NCBI GenBank assembly: GCA_902480035.1
Contig: CABSRC010000017.1
Coordinates: 1 to 19,831, forward strand
Origin: an uncultured Streptococcus sp.
Lineage (GTDB): Bacteria; Bacillota; Bacilli; Lactobacillales; Streptococcaceae
DNA length: 19,831 nucleotides
Direction of reading: 5' to 3'
Shown here: positions 1 to 7,364 of the stretch, piece by piece
How positions within the stretch are numbered: the first letter of the stretch is position 1
How the letters are laid out: each line of letters opens with the position of its first letter
Translations under genes and position numbers: made by a program
Notes under the pieces: model-generated
What the model was told of the DNA's origin: nothing
Databases searched by the model: none
Seen by the model: the letters and a program-made list of their open reading frames with translations, nothing else

Positions 1-2
1 CG

Positions 3-311
3 CAGTATATTAAACAAACTAAACTAAAACGACAAATAATAATTGTTACTCATAATCCCAATATAGTTGTTTCTGGAGATGCAGAAAATATTATTGTAGC
101 AAACCAACAATATGATGATTTTCCAAATCAAAATGGTGAGAAGTTTGACTATATAAATGGAGCTTTAGAGAATAATAAAAACAACTTAAAATCTCAATTC
201 ATACTTCAAAAACATAGTATTAGAACACATGTTTGTGATATTCTGGAGGGAGGAGAAGATGCATTTATTAATAGAGAAAATAAATATAATTTTAGTTATA
301 AAAATAACTGA
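3..311 (+). CDS. C-terminal part of an AAA/SMC-like ATPase, TrlF-like (partial)
   Basis: The reading frame is open from base 3 to a TGA at 309-311, so only about the last 102 codons are present; the 5' part lies outside the window. Near its start the protein reads IIIVTHNPNIVVSGDAE, which looks like the strand before the H-loop (THN) of ABC/SMC-type ATPases. It ends with IRTHVCDILEGGEDAF and a NRENKY tail, which I recognise as similar to the C-terminus of the TrlF-type large ATPases (family knowledge from memory). Such proteins are often found among phage-defence and other accessory genes. GC content is about 26 % by my count, against the mid-40s in the next gene, which suggests horizontal acquisition. 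No terminator hairpin is visible after the stop. ATPase is fairly sure; the TrlF assignment is less so. Confidence 0.6.
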   Translation, partial: QYIKQTKLKRQIIIVTHNPNIVVSGDAENIIVANQQYDDFPNQNGEKFDYINGALENNKNNLKSQFILQKHSIRTHVCDILEGGEDAFINRENKYNFSYKNN

Positions 312-339
312 TTGCCGCCTCTCCCCCTCCGCTTTTTCT

Positions 340-368
340 TTGACTCTCCTTTCTTATTTTTCTAAAAT
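340..368 (+). promoter_or_regulatory. Sigma-A promoter for the lipoprotein gene
   Basis: TTGACT at 340-345 and TAAAAT at 363-368 are separated by 17 nt. The hexamers lie just upstream of the lipoprotein gene, whose ribosome site (AAGGGAGA) precedes the ATG at 394. Confidence 0.7.
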
Positions 369-393
369 AATAGGTATGTGAAGGGAGATTGAT

Positions 394-1362
394 ATGAAAA
401 AAGGTTTGGTAATTGTGCTTTCTGCTTTGGTCTTGGCTTCGTGTAGTCGTCCCCAGAGGACGGTGTCGCCTAAGAGTTCGGATACCAAGCAGACCAGTAC
501 TTCGGAAAAGAAACAGTCTGGTATGGATTTGAAAGCCATCAAGGCTAAGGACTACTCGAGTATCAAGGGAACTTGGATCGATGGTCGTGGCAATGAGCTG
601 GTCTTTGATGACAAGGGCTTGGTCAGCGAGGATGTTGAGCTTGATGCATCGAGCTTTAAGCAGAAGGACCAGATCGCTGAGATGACGGTCAGTGCCAAGT
701 CGGGTGTTGGAGGCTACGGTCTTTTGTTTCTTCCAAAAGGTCAGAAAGCGGGCAAAGACGATGCTTCGGATAAGTCCAAGGATCGGATCTGGGCTGGTCA
801 GTCACCGGCTTATGGCGATGATGACAATTTCTACTATCGCAAGAAAGAGCAACCGAAAGATCGGGAGCAAGTAGATACAGACGATAGCAGTAGTAAGTCT
901 AAGACGAGTAAGGCCAAGAAGTGGAATACTCGTTCGGATAGCGAGGTTAAATCTTCGAAGAAGGCTGATCAGAATGATTATCCAGGCTACACCAATGCTC
1001 AGGTCGAAGCTGCGCGTGTCTGGGCTTATGTGATTAAGAACGTTCCTTCCGAGTTAAATATTTCAAATAGTGCAGCTGGAACCAAGATTTATAATGGTGG
1101 CTTGGGCGTTGATTATCCAAAAGATGTGCGTCAGTTGTTTACTCCTATTTCTGCAGAAGGTCATGTGACTTATGCATCCAACGGTGATGGGACAGTGACG
1201 ATCTATCCTGTACCGAGCCACTGGCAACAGTCTGCGGATGAACTCAATAGTGAGGAGTTTATGACGCAATTTACCCAAGGAATCTTGGACCATGCGGAGA
1301 CGGTGACTTTGCCAGATGGAGATCCTGATTTGATTCGTCAAATTCTTGCGGTACTGAAGTAA
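394..1362 (+). CDS. Lipoprotein with DUF6287-like domain
   Basis: This is a 322-residue surface lipoprotein of unknown function. The N-terminus has a short basic start, a hydrophobic stretch and a lipobox LASC, so the predicted lipidated cysteine is Cys17. Residues about 18-43 are a Ser/Thr/Lys-rich tether. Residues about 44-80 (MDLKAIKAKDYSSIKGTW, then G-NELVFDDKGL) match my memory of the DUF6287 module found in streptococcal lipoproteins. Residues about 155-195 form a second Ser/Lys/Asp-rich low-complexity linker, and the last ~130 residues form a separate globular region beginning YPGYTNAQVEAARVW. It has its own promoter and a good AAGGGAGA ribosome site, so it appears to be transcribed alone. 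Base composition is typical of the core genome, unlike the AT-rich gene before it. The membrane anchor is well supported; no molecular role can be assigned. Confidence 0.85.
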   Translation: MKKGLVIVLSALVLASCSRPQRTVSPKSSDTKQTSTSEKKQSGMDLKAIKAKDYSSIKGTWIDGRGNELVFDDKGLVSEDVELDASSFKQKDQIAEMTVSAKSGVGGYGLLFLPKGQKAGKDDASDKSKDRIWAGQSPAYGDDDNFYYRKKEQPKDREQVDTDDSSSKSKTSKAKKWNTRSDSEVKSSKKADQNDYPGYTNAQVEAARVWAYVIKNVPSELNISNSAAGTKIYNGGLGVDYPKDVRQLFTPISAEGHVTYASNGDGTVTIYPVPSHWQQSADELNSEEFMTQFTQGILDHAETVTLPDGDPDLIRQILAVLK

Positions 1363-1379
1363 ATTGCTGGGTGATTTTA

Positions 1380-1408
1380 TTGTTTTTTTAAGCTGATCCT
1401 GTTACAAT
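1380..1408 (+). promoter_or_regulatory. Promoter for the PrsW-like gene
   Basis: TTGTTT at 1380-1385, a 17-nt spacer and TACAAT at 1403-1408, preceded by TG one base upstream (extended -10). The ATG at 1470 and its GAAAGG ribosome site at 1458-1463 follow. Confidence 0.65.
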
Positions 1409-1469
1409 GATACTACACGGAAAAGACTGGTCCTCCAGCCTTTTTCATTTCACCATAGAAAGGTCTTTT

Positions 1470-2282
1470 ATGAAACGTAAATCGATTTTGTTTCTCTATT
1501 TACTCTTGCTAGCGATTGGTCTGGCTTATGAGACTCAGTCACTGACGGAAGGCTGGATGTCTGGTAGTCAGTATGGGATTGTGGGTCTTTCTACCCTCAT
1601 CCTCCTGGTCTATGCGATTCCTGCTGTCTGGGCCCTCTTTCATTTCGCCAAGAAGTGGAAGTTGTCTTGGGTACCGGTGCTCTTTTCTCTACTAGGTGGG
1701 GGCTTTGTTGCTGGTTGGTTGTCTAGCTTTGCCAATACCTATTTCCATGATATGATTCAAGCTATCGCTCCAAATAGCGACTTTTGGAACCAGTACGAGA
1801 GTGCCATCGCTGCGCCTCTCTTTGAGGAACCCTTTAAGTTGATTCCAATCTTCTTTGTCCTCTATTTGTTCAGCGTTCGTCGCATCAAGTCGATTTTCCT
1901 CTTGGCCATTGCCTCTGGTCTTGGTTTCCAGATCGTCGAGGACTTTGCCTATATCCGTCAGGATCTGCCGGAAGGTTTCTCTTACACGGTGTCAGGGATT
2001 CTCGGTCGTGTGGCCAATGCGCCCATGTCTCACTGGGTTTACACAGGACTTGTCATGCTGGGGCTCTTCTTGATTGTCCAAGCAAGCAGAGGACGCAAGG
2101 ATCTAGCTCTAGCAGGCTGGGGATATTTAGTAGCTGGGTTTGGACTTCATTTTGTTGGCAATTCACCCTTCTCACAAATCGTGACCGAGTTGCCTATTGC
2201 GATTCCAGTCTTGAATGCTACTGGGCTCTTCCTGATCTACCAAGCGTATCAGACCGTCGAGCGATTAGAACAAGGAAAATAA
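1470..2282 (+). CDS. PrsW-family intramembrane metalloprotease
   Basis: A 270-residue, very hydrophobic protein with about seven or eight predicted membrane segments. It carries the residues expected of PrsW-type membrane proteases: Glu119-Glu120 followed by Lys in AAPLFEEPFKL, Glu157-Asp158 in GFQIVEDFAYI, His188 in SHWVYTG, and His227 in FGLHFVGNS. PrsW-type enzymes (CPBP-like glutamic/metallo membrane proteases) cleave membrane substrates; in Bacillus subtilis PrsW acts on the anti-sigma factor RsiW. The substrate here is unknown and I see no sigma/anti-sigma pair nearby. I chose the ATG at 1470, not the in-frame ATG at 1407, because the latter overlaps the -10 box and only 1470 has a ribosome site (GAAAGG). 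The gene appears monocistronic and ends at a shared bidirectional terminator. Confidence 0.78.
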   Translation: MKRKSILFLYLLLLAIGLAYETQSLTEGWMSGSQYGIVGLSTLILLVYAIPAVWALFHFAKKWKLSWVPVLFSLLGGGFVAGWLSSFANTYFHDMIQAIAPNSDFWNQYESAIAAPLFEEPFKLIPIFFVLYLFSVRRIKSIFLLAIASGLGFQIVEDFAYIRQDLPEGFSYTVSGILGRVANAPMSHWVYTGLVMLGLFLIVQASRGRKDLALAGWGYLVAGFGLHFVGNSPFSQIVTELPIAIPVLNATGLFLIYQAYQTVERLEQGK

Positions 2283-2292
2283 AACAAAAAAG

Positions 2293-2323
2293 AATGCGTA
2301 TGTTTGCACACATACGCATTTTT
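2293..2323. terminator. Bidirectional terminator between the PrsW-like gene and mnmE
   Basis: An 11-bp perfect stem (AATGCGTATGT at 2293-2303 with its complement at 2310-2320) has a 6-nt loop. It is followed by a T-run on the + strand and preceded by an A-run, which gives a T-run on the - strand. It lies between two convergent genes. Confidence 0.88.
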
Positions 2324-2324
2324 G

Positions 2325-3698
2325 TTATTTTCCAAGACAGAACTGGCTGAAGAGTTGGGTGATGAGCTCATCTGGAGCAGCATCCCCTGTGATTTCTCCG
2401 AGGATTTCCCAGGTGCGGGTGAGGTCGACTTGAAGCAGGTCGACCGGCATACCGAGAGCCAAGCCTTCGTTGACCGCTTGTAGGCTTTCCACAGCTTTCT
2501 CGATAAGGGAGATGTGACGAGCATTAGAGAGATAAGTCGCATCTTGCTCGACCAAACCAGCATTTTCAAAGAAGAGGGCGTTGATCCGGTCTTCGATTTG
2601 ATCGATATTTTGATTTTTTAGAACGGAAATCTTGATATGATCTTCCGGCAGTTGGTCGATTTCGATCTTCTCTGGGAGGTCGACCTTGTTGAGAAGGATG
2701 ATACGGTTGCTGTCTTGAGAGATTTCAAGGAGTTGGCGATCTTGATCGGTTAAGGGTTCGCTAGCATTGAGGACCAGGAGGACCAGGTCGGCTTCCTTGA
2801 GGGCTTTTTTCGAACGTTCGACACCGATTTGCTCGACGATGTCTTCGGTTTCCCGGATCCCGGCCGTATCGACTAGTTTGAGGGGAACGCCGTTGATGTT
2901 GACGTATTCTTCGATGACGTCACGGGTGGTTCCTTCGATATCGGTAACAATAGCTTTTTCTTCGCGCAGGAGGTTGTTGAGGAGACTGGACTTGCCGACG
3001 TTTGGTCGACCGATGATAGCAGTAGAAATCCCTTCACGCAAGATCTTACCGCGACGGGCAGTCTTGAGGAGGTTGGTCAAGAGGGCTTCAAATTCACTGG
3101 TCTTTTCGCGGATGATCTCAGTGGTTGCTTCTTCGACATCATCGTACTCCGGATAGTCGATATTGACTTCGACCTGGGCCAGGGTATTGAGGATCTCTTG
3201 GCGCGTGTTGTTAATGAGGTCAGACAGGGAACCATCTAGTTGCTTCACGGCGATGTTCATGGCCTTGTCGGTCTTAGCGCGGATAATGTCCATGACGGCT
3301 TCGGCTTGGGTCAAATCGACCCGACCGTTCAGAAAGGCCCGCTTGGTAAATTCACCAGGTTCAGCTAATCGAGCGCCTTCACGAATGACCAATTGCAGGA
3401 TTTCATTGGTTACGGCAATCCCGCCGTGGGTGTTGATCTCGATGATGTCCTCACGGGTGAAGGTCTTCGGCGAGCGCATGGCTCCAACCATAACTTCATC
3501 GAGGATCTCGTCCTTATCTGGATCTACGATATGACCGTAGTTGAGCGTGTGACTCGCCACGCTGGTCAAATCTTTCCCTTTGAAGATCTTTTGCGCAATG
3601 GCAAAGCTGTCTGTCCCGCTCAAGCGGACGATCCCGATAGCCCCCTCACCAAGAGGGGTCGAGATGGCAGCAATAGTATCAAATTCTTTAGTAATCAT
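2325..3698 (-). CDS. mnmE: tRNA modification GTPase MnmE (TrmE)
   Basis: A 457-residue, full-length MnmE. With MnmG this GTPase makes the 5-carboxymethylaminomethyl (or aminomethyl) group on the wobble uridine of certain tRNAs, using a folate-derived one-carbon unit. The N-terminal folate-binding domain starts MITKEFDTIAAISTPLGEG and runs to about residue 118. A helical domain follows, into which the G domain (about 220-375) is inserted. G-domain motifs are visible: GRPNVGKSS at 230-238, the D-x-x-G motif as DTAG at 277-280, and NKVD at 337-340. The protein ends in CLGK, the C-terminal C-[IL]-G-K motif that carries the catalytic cysteine. It is read leftward, divergent from rpiA and convergent with the PrsW-like gene. 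A weak AGGAAAAG ribosome site precedes the ATG. Confidence 0.97.
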   Translation of the reverse strand: MITKEFDTIAAISTPLGEGAIGIVRLSGTDSFAIAQKIFKGKDLTSVASHTLNYGHIVDPDKDEILDEVMVGAMRSPKTFTREDIIEINTHGGIAVTNEILQLVIREGARLAEPGEFTKRAFLNGRVDLTQAEAVMDIIRAKTDKAMNIAVKQLDGSLSDLINNTRQEILNTLAQVEVNIDYPEYDDVEEATTEIIREKTSEFEALLTNLLKTARRGKILREGISTAIIGRPNVGKSSLLNNLLREEKAIVTDIEGTTRDVIEEYVNINGVPLKLVDTAGIRETEDIVEQIGVERSKKALKEADLVLLVLNASEPLTDQDRQLLEISQDSNRIILLNKVDLPEKIEIDQLPEDHIKISVLKNQNIDQIEDRINALFFENAGLVEQDATYLSNARHISLIEKAVESLQAVNEGLALGMPVDLLQVDLTRTWEILGEITGDAAPDELITQLFSQFCLGK

Positions 3699-3730
3699 GT
3701 CATTTCTCTTTTCCTGTAGATTTCATCTCT

Positions 3731-3759
3731 ATTCTATCGTAAAGTCAGCGGACGGGCAA
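3731..3759 (-). promoter_or_regulatory. Promoter for mnmE
   Basis: On the minus strand TTGCCC (complement of 3754-3759) and TAGAAT (complement of 3731-3736) are separated by 17 nt, directly upstream of mnmE. Confidence 0.55.
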
Positions 3760-3804
3760 GGTTTTGCTTTTAGAACTAAAACTGGAAAGGTTTTCAAATA
3801 ATTA

Positions 3805-3833
3805 GTGAAATCTCTTACAGAATATGCTATACT
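3805..3833 (+). promoter_or_regulatory. Promoter for rpiA
   Basis: GTGAAA at 3805-3810, a 17-nt spacer and TATACT at 3828-3833 with an extended -10 (TGC immediately upstream). The -10 lies inside the palindrome at 3811-3841. Confidence 0.7.
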
Positions 3834-3841
3834 GTAAGAGA
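3811..3841. promoter_or_regulatory. Perfect 10-bp inverted repeat over the rpiA -10 box (candidate operator)
   Basis: TCTCTTACAG at 3811-3820 is the exact reverse complement of CTGTAAGAGA at 3832-3841, with an 11-nt spacer. The -10 box sits between and partly within the arms, so the left arm would be upstream of the transcript. This fits a DNA operator for a dimeric repressor better than an RNA hairpin. The regulator is not identifiable from sequence. Confidence 0.6.
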
Positions 3842-3860
3842 ATATAAAAGGAGGTCTATG

Positions 3861-4532
3861 ATGGTAAACCTAAAAGAACAGGTAGGAATTAAGGCGGCTG
3901 AGTTTGTCAAAGACGGCATGATTGTCGGTCTCGGTACAGGGTCAACTGCTTATTATTTTGTGGCTGAATTGGGTCGTCGCATCAAAGAAGAAGGCTTGCA
4001 GATCACAGCTGTCACAACGTCGAGTGTGACCTATGATCAGGCTGAAAGTTTAGGCATCCCGCTCAAGGCTATCGACGATGTCGAAGTGGTTGATGTGACA
4101 GTGGATGGCGCAGATGAAGTGGATCCTCAATTGAATGGGATCAAAGGTGGCGGTGGTGCTCTCCTCATGGAAAAGATCGTCGCAACCAATTCTAAAGACT
4201 GCATTTGGATCGTGGATGAATCCAAACAAGTTGCAACTCTTGGGGCTTTCAAACTTCCAGTGGAAGTAGTGCAATACGGGGCTGAAAATCTCTTCCGTCA
4301 CTTTGAGCAAAAGGGTTACCATCCTGCTTTCCGTCTCGCGGATGATCAACGTTTTGTCACCGACCAAGGTAACTTTATCATTGACTTGGATCTCAAGGTA
4401 ATCGAGGATGCAGAAGCTCTGGCAAATGAACTGGATCACACCGTAGGCGTCGTAGAGCACGGTTTATTCTTGAACATGATTTCAAAAGTGATTGTAGGGA
4501 CACCAGATGGCCCTGTCATCATTGAAAAATAG
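3861..4532 (+). CDS. rpiA: Ribose-5-phosphate isomerase A
   Basis: A 223-residue cytoplasmic enzyme that interconverts ribose 5-phosphate and ribulose 5-phosphate in the pentose phosphate pathway. Family motifs are all visible: GLGTGSTA near residues 23-30 (phosphate-binding loop), VDGADEVD in the middle (catalytic Asp region), KGGGGALLMEKI, and the C-terminal GTPDGP. Two adjacent ATGs are possible, at 3858 and 3861. I chose the second because the AAGGAGG ribosome site (3848-3854) is 6 nt from it but only 3 nt from the first, and because streptococcal RpiA proteins begin M-x-N-L-K. It heads the nucleoside block: DeoB and the phosphorylases downstream produce the pentose 5-phosphates it can process. 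Expression is probably controlled at the palindrome over its promoter. Confidence 0.96.
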   Translation: MVNLKEQVGIKAAEFVKDGMIVGLGTGSTAYYFVAELGRRIKEEGLQITAVTTSSVTYDQAESLGIPLKAIDDVEVVDVTVDGADEVDPQLNGIKGGGGALLMEKIVATNSKDCIWIVDESKQVATLGAFKLPVEVVQYGAENLFRHFEQKGYHPAFRLADDQRFVTDQGNFIIDLDLKVIEDAEALANELDHTVGVVEHGLFLNMISKVIVGTPDGPVIIEK

Positions 4533-4533
4533 A

Positions 4534-4706
4534 GAGTGGGACAGAAATCGGTCATTCGTTAGAATTCGATTTCGTCGTCCCACCTCCGCACAGTTGAGTA
4601 GGGCTGTAAAAGCTGATGAAATCAGCGTAGTAGAGCCCACTCAACCACTGCGTCTTGCTCGACAATCCAAAAATAATTGAGAGGCTAGGACTTTTGTCCC
4701 AGCCTC
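4534..4706. repeat. Composite hairpin repeat (MITE-like streptococcal intergenic element)
   Basis: Three successive fold-backs fill the rpiA-deoB gap. The first pairs GTGGGAC (4536-4542) with GTCCCAC (4577-4583), and GAAATCG (4544-4550) with CGATTTC (4567-4573). The second pairs GTTGAGT and GGGCT with AGCCC and ACTCAAC and is capped by GCTGAT-GAA-ATCAGC (4591-4650). The third is GAGGCTAGGAC-TTTT-GTCCCAGCCTC (4681-4706, one mismatch). The left end (GAGAGTGGGACAGAAA) resembles the inverted right end (GAGGCTGGGACAAAAG), so it has terminal-inverted-repeat character. I recall similar GAGGCTGGGAC elements as common in streptococcal intergenic DNA. None of the hairpins is followed by a T-run, so it is not an obvious terminator. 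Confidence 0.7.
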
Positions 4707-4738
4707 GGATCTAACACGGCTCTCTTCTTATAGGGATA

Positions 4739-4747
4739 TGGTATAAT
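4739..4747 (+). promoter_or_regulatory. Extended -10 promoter for deoB
   Basis: TGGTATAAT at 4739-4747 is a perfect extended -10. No good -35 lies at 16-18 nt (GCTCTC). It lies just after the composite repeat and gives deoB its own start in addition to read-through from rpiA. Confidence 0.6.
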
Positions 4748-4779
4748 ATAGCTAGTTTAATAAAGGAAAGAGGCAGTAT

Positions 4780-5991
4780 ATGTCAAAATTTAAACGCATG
4801 CACTTAGTTGTGCTGGATTCAGTTGGGATCGGTGCTGCACCAGATGCCAATAACTTTGTCAATGCAGGAGTTCCAGATGGAGCATCTGATACATTGGGTC
4901 ACATCTCTAAAACTGTCGGTTTGAATGTACCAAACATGGCAAAAATCGGTCTTGGAAATATCCCTCGTGAAGTACCATTGAAGACTGTGCCAGCTGAAAG
5001 CAACCCAACTGGCTATGCGACAAAATTGCAAGAAGTCTCTCTTGGGAAAGACACCATGACTGGTCACTGGGAAATCATGGGGCTCAACATTACAGAACCG
5101 TTTGATACCTTCTGGAATGGTTTCCCTGAGGAAATTTTGACTAAAATTGAAGAATTCTCAGGACGTAAGGTCATCCGTGAAGCTAACAAACCTTATTCTG
5201 GTACAGCGGTGATTGATGACTTTGGACCACGTCAAATGGAAACTGGTGAGTTGATCATTTATACATCAGCAGACCCTGTCCTTCAAATCGCAGCCCACGA
5301 AGACATCATTCCTTTGGATGAACTCTACCGTATCTGTGAATACGCTCGTTCCATCACTTTGGAACGTCCAGCTCTTCTAGGCCGTATCATTGCTCGTCCT
5401 TATGTTGGGGAACCTGGAAACTTCACACGTACAGCTAACCGTCGTGACTTAGCTGTTTCACCATTTGCGCCAACTGTTTTGGATAAGTTGAACGAAGCGG
5501 GTATCGATACCTATGCAGTTGGTAAGATCAACGATATCTTCAACGGAGCTGGTATCAACCACGATATGGGCCACAACAAATCAAATAGCCACGGTATGGA
5601 TACCTTGATTAAGACCATGGGACTCCCTGAGTTCCAAGAAGGGTTCTCATTTACCAACTTGGTAGACTTTGATGCTCTTTATGGTCACCGTCGCAATGCT
5701 CACGGATACCGCGATTGCTTGCATGAATTTGACGAACGCTTGCCAGAAATCATTGCAGCGATGCGTGAAGATGACCTCTTGATGATCACTGCAGACCACG
5801 GGAATGACCCAACCTACGCTGGTACAGACCATACGCGTGAATACATTCCATTCTTGGCTTATAGCCCATCCTTCAAGGGCAATGGTGTGATTCCAGTTGG
5901 ACATTTCTCTGATATCTCTGCGACAATTGCAGAGAACTTTGGTGTTGAAAAAGCCATGATCGGTGAAAGCTTCTTAGACAAATTGAACTAA
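4780..5991 (+). CDS. deoB: Phosphopentomutase
   Basis: A 403-residue enzyme that converts (deoxy)ribose 1-phosphate to the 5-phosphate, linking nucleoside phosphorolysis to sugar catabolism. It belongs to the alkaline-phosphatase/metalloenzyme superfamily. Visible landmarks are Asp13 in LVVLDSVGIGAAPDA (metal ligand), the GKDTMTGHWE block whose Thr92 corresponds to the phosphorylated catalytic threonine, NKPYSGTAVIDDFG, YTSADPVLQIAAHE, and the metal-binding ITADHGNDPTYAGTDHTREY. Length is normal for the family. The ATG at 4780 follows an AAAGGA ribosome site. The gene ends 1 nt before the next one, and punA follows, so its sugar 1-phosphate substrate is made by enzymes of the same transcript. 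Confidence 0.97.
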   Translation: MSKFKRMHLVVLDSVGIGAAPDANNFVNAGVPDGASDTLGHISKTVGLNVPNMAKIGLGNIPREVPLKTVPAESNPTGYATKLQEVSLGKDTMTGHWEIMGLNITEPFDTFWNGFPEEILTKIEEFSGRKVIREANKPYSGTAVIDDFGPRQMETGELIIYTSADPVLQIAAHEDIIPLDELYRICEYARSITLERPALLGRIIARPYVGEPGNFTRTANRRDLAVSPFAPTVLDKLNEAGIDTYAVGKINDIFNGAGINHDMGHNKSNSHGMDTLIKTMGLPEFQEGFSFTNLVDFDALYGHRRNAHGYRDCLHEFDERLPEIIAAMREDDLLMITADHGNDPTYAGTDHTREYIPFLAYSPSFKGNGVIPVGHFSDISATIAENFGVEKAMIGESFLDKLN

Positions 5992-5992
5992 G

Positions 5993-6538
5993 ATGACACG
6001 CTTCGCTCTCCTCGTAAGAGGGATCAACGTTGGCGGGAAAAACAAGGTCGTGATGGCAGAGCTTCGAGAGGAGCTTCAAACGATCGGGCTGGATGGGGTA
6101 GAGACCTACATCAATAGTGGCAATATCTTCTTTGAATCTGCTGGTTCTAAAGCAGAATTGGTAGATTTGCTGGGACATTTCTTTCGTGAACACTATCCCT
6201 TTATCCAGTCTTTTTCTCTCTTTTCAGCTGAGGACTATGCGCGAGATCTCGCTGCTCTACCAGCCTGGTGGCAGGAGGATCTGGCCCGCAAGGATGTTCT
6301 TTTTTACACAGAAGGCCTTGATCAGGATGCTGTCTGGGAGCTGGTCTCCTCTTTTTCACTCGGTGATGAAATCATCCATCGTGGGAATCTAGGGATCTAC
6401 TGGGGCAAATACTCAGAAGAGACCTATACAAAGACAGCTTACCACAGACAAGTCCTCAAGATGCCGGATTACCGTCTGTTGACCATTCGCAATGCCAATA
6501 CATTTGACAAAATTGGCCAATTTCTAAGGAAATCATAA
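5993..6538 (+). CDS. DUF1697 family protein
   Basis: A 181-residue cytoplasmic protein with the DUF1697 signature: an N-terminal FALLVRGINVGGKNKV block, then MAELREELQTIGLDGVETYINSGNIFFES. The C-terminal half contains a conserved-looking LRK/TIRNANTFDKI segment. No enzyme activity is established for the family as far as I know. The ATG lies 1 nt after the deoB stop and lacks a clear ribosome site, so translation is probably coupled to deoB. It sits between deoB and punA, but nothing in it points to a nucleoside function. Confidence 0.85.
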   Translation: MTRFALLVRGINVGGKNKVVMAELREELQTIGLDGVETYINSGNIFFESAGSKAELVDLLGHFFREHYPFIQSFSLFSAEDYARDLAALPAWWQEDLARKDVLFYTEGLDQDAVWELVSSFSLGDEIIHRGNLGIYWGKYSEETYTKTAYHRQVLKMPDYRLLTIRNANTFDKIGQFLRKS

Positions 6539-6550
6539 AGGAAATATGCA

Positions 6551-7360
6551 ATGACATTATTAGCAAAAATCAATGAAACAGCTGCTTTTTTGAAAGGCAA
6601 AGGAATGGAAGCACCTGAGTTTGGCTTGATCCTTGGATCAGGTCTTGGAGAACTGGCTGAAGAAATCGAAAATCCAGTCGTAGTAGACTACTCTGAAATT
6701 CCAAACTGGGGTCGTTCAACGGTTGTCGGCCATGCCGGTAAATTAGTCTACGGTGAGCTTGCTGGACGCAAGGTTTTGGCCCTTCAAGGACGTTTCCATT
6801 TCTACGAAGGAAACCCACTAGAAGTGGTGACTTTCCCAGTTCGTGTCATGAAAGTTTTGGGCTGTGAAGGGGTTCTTGTTACCAACGCTGCCGGTGGTAT
6901 CGGCTTTGGTCCTGGTACTTTGATGGCCATCACAGACCACATCAATATGACTGGTCAAAATCCATTGATCGGTGAAAACTTGGATGACTTTGGTCCACGT
7001 TTCCCAGATATGTCAAAAGCTTATACACCTGAATACCGTGAAATCGCCCACAAAGTAGCAGACAAATTGGGTATCAAATTGGATGATGGGGTTTATATCG
7101 GTGTGACTGGTCCAACTTATGAAACTCCAGCTGAAATCCGTGCGTATAAGACACTTGGCGCAGATGCTGTCGGAATGTCAACCGTTCCTGAAGTCATCAT
7201 TGCAGCGCATTCTGGCTTGAAGGTTCTTGGTATTTCATGTATTACCAACTTTGCGGCTGGTTTCCAAGAAGAGCTCAACCACGAAGAAGTAGTAGAAGTG
7301 ACAGAGCGCATCAAAGGCGACTTCAAAGGATTGCTGAAAGCGATTCTTGCTGAACTCTAA
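6551..7360 (+). CDS. punA: Purine nucleoside phosphorylase, trimeric (type I)
   Basis: A 269-residue enzyme that splits guanosine, inosine and their deoxy forms with phosphate into the base and (deoxy)ribose 1-phosphate. The low-molecular-mass trimeric class is shown by LILGSGLGELAEEI (phosphate loop), GRFHFYEG, VTNAAGGIGFG, GPTYETPAEIRAYKTLGAD with the purine-contacting Glu, GMSTVPEVI, and ITNFAAGF with the Asn that contacts the base. The ribosome site AAAGGAAA overlaps the end of the DUF1697 gene. An ATG at 6546 is followed at once by an out-of-frame stop and is ignored. Its product feeds DeoB. A second, unrelated PNP (deoD) lies downstream in the same block, so both structural classes are present. 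Confidence 0.95.
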   Translation: MTLLAKINETAAFLKGKGMEAPEFGLILGSGLGELAEEIENPVVVDYSEIPNWGRSTVVGHAGKLVYGELAGRKVLALQGRFHFYEGNPLEVVTFPVRVMKVLGCEGVLVTNAAGGIGFGPGTLMAITDHINMTGQNPLIGENLDDFGPRFPDMSKAYTPEYREIAHKVADKLGIKLDDGVYIGVTGPTYETPAEIRAYKTLGADAVGMSTVPEVIIAAHSGLKVLGISCITNFAAGFQEELNHEEVVEVTERIKGDFKGLLKAILAEL

Positions 7361-7364
7361 TCCA

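Noticed and set aside
2767..3801. Several open frames of 70-130 codons on the plus strand opposite mnmE
   Set aside because: They lie antisense to a complete, highly conserved gene, lack ribosome sites and have no recognisable motifs.
4534..4706. Terminator after rpiA
   Set aside because: None of the three hairpins is followed by a T-run on the plus strand.
7347..7364. TTG start for the CLC gene inside punA
   Set aside because: The ATG at 7365 is 4 nt after punA and gives the expected N-terminus; a TTG start overlapping punA is less likely.
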